From Ramlibacter sp. (GTDB taxonomy: Bacteria; Pseudomonadota; Gammaproteobacteria; Burkholderiales; Burkholderiaceae_C): a DNA stretch of 21,786 bases. The translations under genes were made by a program, and so were the position numbers. Each line of letters starts with the position of its first letter. The stretch's first letter is position 1. The notes beneath the pieces were generated by a model. It was not told the DNA's origin. It searched no databases and saw nothing but the letters and a program-made list of their open reading frames with translations. Below, piece after piece: positions 1 to 6,399 of this stretch. The DNA lies in NCBI GenBank assembly GCA_025351615.1, contig JANXVP010000053.1, positions 1 to 21,786 on the forward strand. Direction: 5' to 3'.

Positions 1-2
1 CC

Positions 3-380
3 GCCCCGGCGCAAGGCCCTGTCACCACCGCGAGCAGCAGCGCTGCGACGACGACCAGGAGCGGTCTGGTGTACCAGCCGCTCAAGGAAGGCAGCGGCGC
101 TTCGCCGGCCGCGACCGACACGGTCAAGGTGCACTATCGCGGCACGTTCCAGGACGGCCGTGAGTTCGACAGCTCGTACAAGCGCGGTGAACCCACCGAG
201 TTCCCGCTGAACCGGGTCATTCCGTGCTGGACCGAAGGCGTGCAACTGATGAAGCCGGGTGGCAAGGCGCGACTGACCTGCCCACCTGCCATTGCGTATG
301 GCGAGCGGGGCGCGGGCGGTGTCATTCCGCCCAACGCGACCCTGAATTTCGAAATCGAGCTGGTCTCGGTCAAGCGGTAA
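3..380 (+). CDS. FKBP-type peptidyl-prolyl cis-trans isomerase (5' end outside window)
   Basis: This is the C-terminal part of an FKBP prolyl isomerase, which speeds cis-trans isomerisation of X-Pro bonds during protein folding. The reading frame is open from the window edge, so the start and a probable signal peptide lie upstream. The first visible residues are a Ser/Thr/Ala-rich linker. The FKBP domain starts near SGLVYQPLKEG. The usual pocket residues are present: Tyr in VHYRG, Phe-Asp in REFDSS, Val-Ile and Trp in RVIPCW, Tyr in IAYGERG, and Phe in LNFEIEL. A GTG at 69 is only an internal in-frame codon, because conserved-looking sequence continues upstream of it. Family assignment is secure; periplasmic location is inferred from the linker type. 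It converges on the H1-like gene. Confidence 0.93.
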   Translation, partial: APAQGPVTTASSSAATTTRSGLVYQPLKEGSGASPAATDTVKVHYRGTFQDGREFDSSYKRGEPTEFPLNRVIPCWTEGVQLMKPGGKARLTCPPAIAYGERGAGGVIPPNATLNFEIELVSVKR

Positions 381-396
381 GCTGCGCGCCGTCCAA

Positions 397-427
397 TGAA
401 AAAGCCCGGCACCTTGCGGTGCCGGGC
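397..427 (-). terminator. Rho-independent terminator of the H1-like gene
   Basis: A perfect 10-bp GC-rich stem (GCCCGGCACC / GGTGCCGGGC at 404-413 and 418-427) with a 4-nt loop is followed, read on the minus strand, by TTTTTCATTGG. The U-tract exists only in the minus direction, so it mainly serves the H1-like gene, although the stem may also slow transcripts from the convergent FKBP gene. Confidence 0.85.
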
Positions 428-453
428 CTGAGAAGCGGAGAACCGCTGTTGCC

Positions 454-912
454 TTAAGGCTTGCTGGCCGTGGGAAAGGGCCAGGCCGCTTGTGGGTTCA
501 GAGTGGTCTGAGCCGCAGGCGCAGCCGGGGCAGGTGCTGCCTTGGCTACGGGCCGGGGGGCAGCAGGCTTTTTCGCTGCTTTCTTGGCAGCGGGCTTTTT
601 CGCTGCCTTTTTCGCGGCCGGCCGCTTCTTGGCTGCCGGCTTGCGGGCTGCGGACTTTTTGGCCGCAGTCTTTTTCGCCGACGTCTTCTTGGCAGGCGCC
701 TTGCGGGCTGCGCTCTTCTTCGCGCCAGCCTTCTTCGCCGGTGCCCTCTTCGCAGCCGACTTCTTCGCAGCCGGGCGCTTGGCCGAAGCCTTCTTCGCCG
801 GTGCCTTCTTGGCTGCTGCTTTCTTCGCAGGAGCCCTCTTCGCAGCCGACTTCTTCGCTGCCGGACGCTTCGCCGTGGCTTTTTTAGCCGTAGCTTTTTT
901 CGCAGTTGCCAT
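454..912 (-). CDS. Histone H1-like Lys/Ala/Pro-rich DNA-binding protein
   Basis: A 152-residue, highly basic protein made almost entirely of short AKK- and PAKK-type repeats (for example [26 protein letters not shown]), ending in a non-repetitive tail [11 protein letters not shown]. It resembles the C-terminal domain of eukaryotic H1, chlamydial Hc2 and pseudomonad AlgP. Such proteins bind DNA non-specifically and are thought to compact the nucleoid. The start is supported by AAGGAGA about seven bases upstream of the ATG. It follows nrdB on the same strand after 189 bp and ends in a strong intrinsic terminator. Because of the repeats, several frames on both strands stay open here, but only this frame has a ribosome site, a terminator and a known family. 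Repeat number commonly varies between strains in this family. Confidence 0.88.
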   Translation of the reverse strand: MATAKKATAKKATAKRPAAKKSAAKRAPAKKAAAKKAPAKKASAKRPAAKKSAAKRAPAKKAGAKKSAARKAPAKKTSAKKTAAKKSAARKPAAKKRPAAKKAAKKPAAKKAAKKPAAPRPVAKAAPAPAAPAAQTTLNPQAAWPFPTASKP

Positions 913-923
913 TTCTTTTCTCC

Positions 924-941
924 TTGATCAAGTTGATCAAC
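924..941. repeat. Two adjacent palindromes in the H1-like gene leader
   Basis: TTGATCAA (924-931) and GTTGATCAAC (932-941) are perfect palindromes lying side by side just upstream of the H1-like start codon. The first abuts and partly overlaps the Shine-Dalgarno sequence (TTGATCAAGGAG on the minus strand). They could be an operator or an RNA fold that hides the ribosome site; the sequence alone does not decide. Confidence 0.5.
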
Positions 942-987
942 ATCAACTAAAGAAGCACTCCATGCTTGTTGGTTGCATGAAGCGATC

Positions 988-1017
988 CATGGAGTTGGGC
1001 TCGTGCCCAGCTCCATG
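988..1017. repeat. 13-bp inverted repeat between nrdB and the H1-like gene
   Basis: CATGGAGTTGGGC (988-1000) and GCCCAGCTCCATG (1005-1017) pair with one mismatch around a 4-nt loop. Neither strand has a U-tract after it, so it is not a classic intrinsic terminator. It may protect the 3' end of the nrd transcript or weakly terminate it. The rest of the 189-bp gap shows no convincing gene or promoter. Confidence 0.55.
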
Positions 1018-1101
1018 AACACCGGTGCCCGGTCCGTCTCCCGCTCTGTCGGCGTGGTCGTCGGTCCGTGCGAATCTCAAGCTCATTCCCGTCTTTTCGC
1101 T

Positions 1102-2328
1102 CTAGTCCCAGCTCAGCGCGCCGCCGGACTGGTACTCGATCACGCGGGTTTCGAAGAAATTGCGCTCTTTCTTCAGGTCAATCATTTCGCTCATCCAGGG
1201 GAACGGGTTTTCCTCGTTCGGGAACAGCGGCTCCAGGCCGATCTGCGTGGCGCGGCGGTTCGCGATGTAGCGCAGATAGCCCTTGAACATGGATGCGTTC
1301 ATGCCCAGCACGCCGCGCGGCATGGTGTCTTCCGCATATTTGTATTCGAGCTCGACGGCCTGCTGGAACAGCACCTTGATGTCGGCCTTGAAGTCGGCCG
1401 TCCACAGGTGCGGATTCTCGAGCTTGAGCTGGTTGATCAGGTCGATGCCGAAATTGCAGTGCATCGATTCGTCGCGCAGGATGTACTGGTACTGCTCGGC
1501 GGCGCCGGTCATCTTGTTCTGCCGGCCGAGCGCCAGGATCTGGGTGAAGCCGACGTAGAAGAACAGGCCCTCCATCAGGCAGGCGAAGACGATCAGCGAC
1601 TTGAGCAGCGTCTGGTCGCTCTCGTGGGTCCCGGTGTGGAAATGGGGGTCGCTGATGGCCTCGATGAAGGGGATCAGGAACTGGTCCTTGTCGCGGATCG
1701 ACTGGACCTCGTTGTAGGCGTTGAAGATCTCCGCCTCGTCCAGGCCGAGCGACTCGACGATGTACTGGTAGGCGTGGGTGTGGATCGCTTCCTCGAACGC
1801 CTGGCGCAGCAGGAACTGGCGGCACTCTGGCGCCGTGATGTGGCGGTAGGTGCCCAGCACGATATTGTTGGCGGCAAGCGAATCGGCGGTAACGAAGAAG
1901 CCGAGGTTGCGCTTGATGATGCGGCGCTCGTCTTCGGTCAGACCGTTCGGGTCCTTCCACAGGGCGATGTCGCGGTTCATGTTCACTTCCTGCGGCATCC
2001 AGTGGTTGGCGCAGGAGGCGAGGTACTTTTCCCAGGCCCACTTGTATTTGAACGGCACCAGCTGGTTGACGTCGGTCTGGCCGTTGATGATGCGCTTGTC
2101 GGCTGCATTGACGCGCCTGTGCGCGGTGGCTTGAGCCTGCAGTGCGCGAGCGGCGACCGGAGCTGTGGCGGGAAGGACCGCGCCGTCGTCGAGAGTGCGA
2201 GTGGCGGGAGCGGAGATTTCGCGAGAGGCTTGCGAAAGAGGTGAATGGCTCACCTCGCGGCTCTGAATGAAGCCGCTGTTCAAGGGCGTTGGCGATGAGG
2301 GCTTGACTTCTTCGTCCCAGGTCAACAT
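1102..2328 (-). CDS. nrdB: Class Ia ribonucleoside-diphosphate reductase, beta (R2) subunit
   Basis: 408 residues. R2 carries the di-iron/tyrosyl radical cofactor that starts catalysis in NrdA. By alignment from memory with E. coli R2, the metal ligands are Asp149 (TADS), Glu180 and His183 (FEEAIH), Glu253 (LMEGLFF), and Glu287 and His290 (RDESMH). The radical tyrosine is Tyr187 (HTHAY). The C-terminal tail, with Tyr399 in EYQSGG, is the part that docks to NrdA. Overall wording is close to chlamydial class Ic R2, but that subclass has Phe at the radical site and Glu at the first ligand, whereas here Tyr and Asp are kept, so class Ia is the better call. The first ~75 residues are a low-complexity extension. 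GGAAAA precedes the ATG by seven bases. It lies 134 bp after nrdA; that gap has an 8-bp inverted repeat (2356-2363 with 2388-2395) and no clear NrdR box. Confidence 0.95.
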   Translation of the reverse strand: MLTWDEEVKPSSPTPLNSGFIQSREVSHSPLSQASREISAPATRTLDDGAVLPATAPVAARALQAQATAHRRVNAADKRIINGQTDVNQLVPFKYKWAWEKYLASCANHWMPQEVNMNRDIALWKDPNGLTEDERRIIKRNLGFFVTADSLAANNIVLGTYRHITAPECRQFLLRQAFEEAIHTHAYQYIVESLGLDEAEIFNAYNEVQSIRDKDQFLIPFIEAISDPHFHTGTHESDQTLLKSLIVFACLMEGLFFYVGFTQILALGRQNKMTGAAEQYQYILRDESMHCNFGIDLINQLKLENPHLWTADFKADIKVLFQQAVELEYKYAEDTMPRGVLGMNASMFKGYLRYIANRRATQIGLEPLFPNEENPFPWMSEMIDLKKERNFFETRVIEYQSGGALSWD

Positions 2329-2462
2329 AAGTTTTCCAATGCTCGGATTATGTGAGCAGTGATATGAAATGAAAAGTGTTCGTTCACATCACTGCCCGAT
2401 TGTGTTGCTCAATTGCATCGTGTTTTGTCAGAGAACACCGACAGTTTTTTGCTTGCGCGGCG

Positions 2463-5375
2463 TCACTGACACGCTTCGCACGTCGGGTCGTCGATCGCGC
2501 AGAACTTGATGTCGGTTGCGGGCGTGGCGTTCATCTGCGACTGCGCCGCGGCTGCAGCTGCATCGAGCGCGCTCATGCCGGAGTGCCCCATGCCGCCGGA
2601 CGAAACGGCGTTCAGGCGTCCCGAGGTCACGGTCGATTTCTCAGTCTGCGTCGCGCTGATCGTGCGCAGGTAATACGTGGTCTTCAGGCCGCGCGTCCAC
2701 GCCAGCTTGTAGGTGTCGTCCAGCTTCTTGCCGGACACGCCTGACATATAGATGTTGAGCGACTGCGCCTGGTCGATCCACTTCTGGCGACGGGCCGCCG
2801 CTTCGACCAGCCAGGTGGTTTCGACCTCGAACGCCGTTGCGTACAGCAACTTGATTTCCTGGGGCACACGGTCGATCGGCCGCAACGAGCCGTCGAAGTG
2901 CTTCAGGTCCATGACCATCACGTCGTCCCACAGGCCCAGGCGCTTGAGGTCCCGCACCAGGTAGTGGTTGATGACGGTGAACTCGCCCGACAGGTTGGAC
3001 TTGACCGAGAGGTTGCCGAAGCAGGGCTCGATCGACGCGTCGACGCCGATGATGTTGGAGATGGTCGCCGTCGGGGCGATCGCCACGCAATTGGAGTTGC
3101 GCATCCCGTCCTGGGCAATCTTCCTGCGCAGCGCGTCCCAGTCCATGCTGGACGACTTGTCTACCTCGACATAGCCGCCACGCTGCTTTTCAAGCATGTC
3201 GAGCGTGTCCAGCGGCAGGATGCCCCGATCCCAGAGCGAGCCCTTGTAGCTGGAGTACTTGCCGCGCTCGCGGGCCAGCTCGGTCGAAGCCCAGTAGGCG
3301 TAGTAGCAGACGGCCTCCATCGAGCGGTCGGCGAACTCCACGGCCTGCTGCGACGAATAGGGAATGCGCAGTTCATACAGCGCGTCCTGGAATGCCATCA
3401 CCCCCATGCCGACCGGCCGGTGCCGCAGGTTGGAGTCGCGGGCCTTCTTGACGGCGTAGTAGTTGATGTCGATCACGTTGTCGAGCATGCGCATCGCCGT
3501 GGTGATGGTCTTCTTGAGCTTCTCATGGTCCATCGCACCGTCCTTCAGGTGCTGGAGCAGGTTGACCGAACCCAGGTTGCAGACCGCCGTTTCGGTGTCG
3601 CTGGTGTTGAGCGTGATCTCGGTGCACAGGTTGGACGAGTGCACAACTCCCACATGCTGCTGGGGCGATCGGATGTTGCAGGCGTCCTTGAAGGTGATCC
3701 AGGGATGGCCGGTCTCGAACAGCATCGTCAGCATCTTGCGCCACATGTCGGCGGCCTGCACCGTGCGGCTCGGCTTGATCTCGCCGCGTTTTGCCCTCTC
3801 TTCGTAGGCCACATAGGCCTGCTCGAAGTCGATGCCGAACTTGTCGTGCAGGTCGGGCACGTTGGACGGTGAAAACAGCGTCCACTCGCCCTTTTCCATC
3901 ACGCGGCGCATGAACAGGTCCGGAATCCAGTTGGCCGTGTTCATGTCGTGCGTGCGGCGGCGGTCGTCACCGGTGTTCTTGCGCAGCTCCAGGAATTCCT
4001 CGATGTCGAGGTGCCAGCTTTCCAGGTAAGTGCAGACCGCGCCCTTGCGCTTGCCGCCCTGGTTCACCGCCACGGCCGTGTCGTTGACCACCTTCAGGAA
4101 CGGCACGACGCCCTGCGATTCGCCGTTGGTGCCTTTGATGTGGGAGCCCAGGGCGCGCACCCGGGTCCAGTCGTTGCCGAGGCCGCCCGCGAACTTCGAC
4201 AGCAGGGCGTTTTCCTTGATCGACTCGTAAATGCCGTCCAGGTCGTCGGGCACGGTGGTCAGGTAGCAGGAAGACAGCTGCGAGCGCAGCGTGCCGGCGT
4301 TGAAGAGCGTCGGAGTGCTGGACATGAAGTCGAAGCTGGACAGCACTTCATAGAATTCGATGGCGCGGCTTTCGCGGTCGATCTCGTTGAGCGACAGGCC
4401 CATGGCCACGCGCATGAAGAAAGCCTGGGGCAGTTCGATGCGGGTCTTGCGCTCGTGCAGGAAGTAGCGGTCGTACAGTGTCTGCAGCCCGAGGTAGTCG
4501 AATTTGAGGTCGCGCTCCGCCTTTAGCGCGGAGCCGAGCTTCTTCAGGTCGAACTGGAGCAGCTTGTCGTCCAGCAGTTCGGCGTCGACGCCGCGCTTGA
4601 TGAAGCCGGGAAAGTAGTCGGGATAGCTTTGCGCCATCTCCGAAGGCGGCAGGTCGCGGCCCAGGACTTCCTTGAAGATGGTGTGCAGCAGCAGGCGCGC
4701 GGTTGCATAGGTGTAATCCGGGTCTTTCTCGATCAGCGTGCGCGCCGCCAGGATCGACGCCTTGTAGACCTCATCCATCGGAACCCCGTCGTACAGGTTG
4801 CGCATGGTTTCCGCCATGATCGGATCGGGCTTGACGTCGGCGCCCAGGTTCTGGCAGGCCGATTCGATCAGGCCCTTCAGGTGACCCAGGTCCAGTGCGA
4901 TGCGCTGGCCCCCCCCATCCAGGACATGGATCGTCGGCGCCCTGGCGGCTTCCGGGGCCGCCTGCTTGGCGCGCTCCTGCGTCCGGCGCTCGCGGTACAG
5001 CACATATGCGCGTGCGATTTCGTGGTGGCCGCCGCGCATCAGGCCGAGTTCGACCTGGTCCTGGACGTCTTCGATATGGAAAGTGCCACCACCGGGACGC
5101 GAACGCATCATCGCGCGGATCACTGCCTGGGTCAGGCCGTCCACTGTCTCACGCACGCTGGCCGACGCCGCGCCCTGTGTGCCGTGCACAGCCAGGAAGG
5201 CCTTCATCATGGCGATGGCGATCTTGTTCGGCTCGAAGGGCACGACCGACCCGTTGCGGCGAATGATCTGGTAATGGGCCAGCGGGTTGGTGACGGCGTT
5301 CACCGCGGTTTCTTGACCGGCCCCGGCGGCATGGCCGGTGCTGGTTGTGGACAGGGTGCTTGAAGCGATCTGCAT
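2463..5375 (-). CDS. nrdA: Class Ia ribonucleoside-diphosphate reductase, alpha (R1) subunit
   Basis: 970 residues. Reduces NDPs to dNDPs in the cytoplasm with NrdB. The N-terminus has an ATP-cone (about 33-130, starting HYQIIRRNGSVVPFEPNKI), followed by a second, more divergent cone-like stretch (about 148-240), so activity control by ATP/dATP is expected. The catalytic barrel shows Cys370 (SSCYL), the Asn582/Cys584/Glu586 group (NLCTEI), Cys599 (AVCNLGS), the phosphate loop PTATIS near 768 and the radical-transfer tyrosines 901-902 (TTYYLRT). The C-terminal thiol pair is Cys966/Cys969 (CEACQ). I start at the ATG at 5375, which has AGAGGAA just upstream. The open frame runs 36 codons further, but that part would lie over the promoter. 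An 8-base G run on the coding strand (4909-4916) sits in a Gly-Gly-Gly stretch at residue ~154. Confidence 0.96.
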   Translation of the reverse strand: MQIASSTLSTTSTGHAAGAGQETAVNAVTNPLAHYQIIRRNGSVVPFEPNKIAIAMMKAFLAVHGTQGAASASVRETVDGLTQAVIRAMMRSRPGGGTFHIEDVQDQVELGLMRGGHHEIARAYVLYRERRTQERAKQAAPEAARAPTIHVLDGGGQRIALDLGHLKGLIESACQNLGADVKPDPIMAETMRNLYDGVPMDEVYKASILAARTLIEKDPDYTYATARLLLHTIFKEVLGRDLPPSEMAQSYPDYFPGFIKRGVDAELLDDKLLQFDLKKLGSALKAERDLKFDYLGLQTLYDRYFLHERKTRIELPQAFFMRVAMGLSLNEIDRESRAIEFYEVLSSFDFMSSTPTLFNAGTLRSQLSSCYLTTVPDDLDGIYESIKENALLSKFAGGLGNDWTRVRALGSHIKGTNGESQGVVPFLKVVNDTAVAVNQGGKRKGAVCTYLESWHLDIEEFLELRKNTGDDRRRTHDMNTANWIPDLFMRRVMEKGEWTLFSPSNVPDLHDKFGIDFEQAYVAYEERAKRGEIKPSRTVQAADMWRKMLTMLFETGHPWITFKDACNIRSPQQHVGVVHSSNLCTEITLNTSDTETAVCNLGSVNLLQHLKDGAMDHEKLKKTITTAMRMLDNVIDINYYAVKKARDSNLRHRPVGMGVMAFQDALYELRIPYSSQQAVEFADRSMEAVCYYAYWASTELARERGKYSSYKGSLWDRGILPLDTLDMLEKQRGGYVEVDKSSSMDWDALRRKIAQDGMRNSNCVAIAPTATISNIIGVDASIEPCFGNLSVKSNLSGEFTVINHYLVRDLKRLGLWDDVMVMDLKHFDGSLRPIDRVPQEIKLLYATAFEVETTWLVEAAARRQKWIDQAQSLNIYMSGVSGKKLDDTYKLAWTRGLKTTYYLRTISATQTEKSTVTSGRLNAVSSGGMGHSGMSALDAAAAAAQSQMNATPATDIKFCAIDDPTCEACQ

Positions 5376-5452
5376 GGTTCCTCTTGCGCGTTCTTGGGGC
5401 TTGTTGCGGTGCCTGCTGCAGCACCGCGGTAAAACAAAATTTCGGTGTCGGC

Positions 5453-5468
5453 ACACTATATCTAGTGG
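5453..5468 (-). promoter_or_regulatory. NrdR box 1, overlapping the nrdA -10 element
   Basis: Reads ACACTATATCTAGTGG on the plus strand, 14 of 16 matches to the NrdR palindrome ACACTATATATAGTGT. It covers the -10 hexamer, so bound NrdR would block RNA polymerase. NrdR represses ribonucleotide reductase genes when dATP is plentiful. Confidence 0.85.
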
Positions 5469-5483
5469 TTCCCGGGAATTCAA
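5455..5483 (-). promoter_or_regulatory. nrdA promoter (sigma-70 type)
   Basis: On the minus strand, TTGAAT (5478-5483) and TATAGT (5455-5460) are separated by exactly 17 bp. The -10 matches 5 of 6 and the -35 matches 4 of 6. Transcription would start roughly 70 bases before the nrdA ATG. The two NrdR boxes overlap the -10 and abut the -35 at its upstream edge. Confidence 0.75.
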
Positions 5484-5499
5484 GCGCTATATGTAGTGT
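5484..5499 (-). promoter_or_regulatory. NrdR box 2, just upstream of the nrdA -35
   Basis: Reads GCGCTATATGTAGTGT on the plus strand, 13 of 16 matches to the NrdR palindrome. Its start is 31 bp from that of box 1, three helical turns, the usual spacing for paired NrdR boxes on one face of DNA. Confidence 0.82.
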
Positions 5500-5755
5500 T
5501 GTGACAAGGTGCTCACTTTGCATTTTCGAGCGCGCAAAAGACGCCGGCTGCGCATCCTTGCGCAGCGCGCACCAAGCCAGCGCCCGGCCGGCAGCAGGTA
5601 GCCTGTATGCGGTGCCCTCGCGTTTTTTGCCCAGCGGGCCGCATCCATGCTGGATGCTGCGGCACTGCGCATGTCTGATCGCCCTGCGCTCTCGCCGACT
5701 GCCGTTGCCCGGCGGCAACTCGTGCCGCCAGCACGGGGTTTCCCCGTGTTGCCAC
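5500..5755 (-). promoter_or_regulatory. Hairpin-rich non-coding stretch upstream of nrdA; possible structured leader
   Basis: No convincing gene lies in these 256 bp; short open frames here have no family resemblance. The stretch holds several strong inverted repeats: 5548-5565 (7-bp stem, TCCT loop), 5639-5662, and 5732-5748 (CACGGGG/CCCCGTG, 3-nt loop). Two overlapping, mutually exclusive hairpins lie at 5704-5719 and 5711-5729. Read on the minus strand, the order GGGGAA (5740-5745), GCAACGG (5702-5708) and ACAGGCTACCTGC (5594-5606) loosely recalls the order of conserved blocks in cobalamin riboswitches, but several invariant positions do not match. I treat riboswitch identity as a weak hypothesis. 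Confidence 0.25.
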
Positions 5756-5802
5756 CCACTAGATATGGGGGCAGACGCCGCCTTTTCCACTACCTATAGT
5801 GT
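5756..5802. promoter_or_regulatory. Second, weaker NrdR-like box pair at the ampD 3' end
   Basis: CCACTAGATATGGGGG (5756-5771, 11/16 to the NrdR palindrome) and CCACTACCTATAGTGT (5787-5802, 13/16) start 31 bp apart, the same spacing as the pair at the nrdA promoter. The second box includes the ampD stop codon (5794-5796). A TATAGT at 5795-5800 reads on the plus strand with only a poor -35 (CAGACG, 17-bp spacer), and I find no good minus-strand promoter here. Confidence 0.45.
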
Positions 5803-6399
5803 ACCGTGCACACCCGCCGGGAATCGCGCTGCGCTCCATCCCAACGCATCGCGCAACCCGCGCCAGTCGAAGCCGGACCCCGGGTCGTGCTTGCGTCCGG
5901 GCGCAATGTGCTGGTGGCCGGCAACGTGTTCGATGGGATAGCGCTGGGCGATGGCCGTGCACAAGCCGCTGAGCGTCTCGTACTGCGCAGGTTCAAACGT
6001 GCCGCCTTCGAGGCCTTCGAGTTCGATGCCGACCGAATCGTCGTTGCAATTGTCGCGGCCGCGATAGCTGGACTGGCCGGCATGCCAGGCACGGTCGTCG
6101 CAGCTGACGAACTGCCACAGATCGCCTTTGCGCCCGACGAAGAAGTGGGAAGACACCTGCATGCCTTCGATCTGCTTGAAGTAAGGATGGGCGTCCCAGT
6201 CCAGCGTGTTGGTGAACAGCCGCTGGACCTGCCCGCCACCGTATTGCCCGGGCGGCAGGCTGATTGAATGCACGACGATCAGGTCGATCCGGACAGCGGC
6301 CGGTCGCGGGCCGAAGTTGGGGGAGGCCCGCCTGCGCGCGTAACCGTACCAGCCCGCCCGCCACATCGGCCCGGCCGGCTGGTCCTCAGGCTCGCTCAT
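5794..6399 (-). CDS. ampD: 1,6-anhydro-N-acetylmuramyl-L-alanine amidase
   Basis: 201 residues, cytoplasmic zinc amidase (Amidase_2 family) that cleaves the peptide from anhydro-muropeptides during cell-wall recycling. In species with an inducible ampC it thereby keeps beta-lactamase low. Zn ligands and catalytic residues fit E. coli AmpD with a constant offset of ten or eight: His44 (VVHS), His162 (GHQHI), Asp172 (KHDPG), Glu126 (GIELEG) and Lys170. The N-terminus MWRAGWYGYARRRASPNFGP is typical of Burkholderiales AmpD. I chose the ATG at 6399, which overlaps the end of pilR by 14 bp; a GTG at 6417 in the same frame is an alternative. It is the last gene of the ccsA-pilSR operon, and its stop codon lies inside an NrdR-like box. 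Confidence 0.93.
   Translation of the reverse strand: MSEPEDQPAGPMWRAGWYGYARRRASPNFGPRPAAVRIDLIVVHSISLPPGQYGGGQVQRLFTNTLDWDAHPYFKQIEGMQVSSHFFVGRKGDLWQFVSCDDRAWHAGQSSYRGRDNCNDDSVGIELEGLEGGTFEPAQYETLSGLCTAIAQRYPIEHVAGHQHIAPGRKHDPGSGFDWRGLRDALGWSAARFPAGVHGTL

Noticed and set aside
490..1018. Several open frames overlapping the H1-like gene on both strands
   Set aside because: Periodic lysine/alanine codons leave other frames free of stops. Only the 454-912 minus-strand frame has a Shine-Dalgarno sequence, a terminator and a known protein type.
973..2244. 423-codon open frame on the plus strand opposite nrdB
   Set aside because: It is the antisense of a clear nrdB gene; its product is rich in Val, Leu, Arg and Asp with no family resemblance. 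Such frames are common opposite GC-rich genes.
2329..2462. Separate NrdR-controlled promoter for nrdB in the nrdA-nrdB gap
   Set aside because: No 16-bp match to the NrdR palindrome and no good -35/-10 pair was found; only an 8-bp inverted repeat (2356-2363 / 2388-2395) is visible.
5487..5759. Small minus-strand genes of 80-90 codons between ampD and nrdA
   Set aside because: No ribosome site, no recognisable domain, and the frames run through hairpins and the nrdA promoter; non-coding is the simpler reading.
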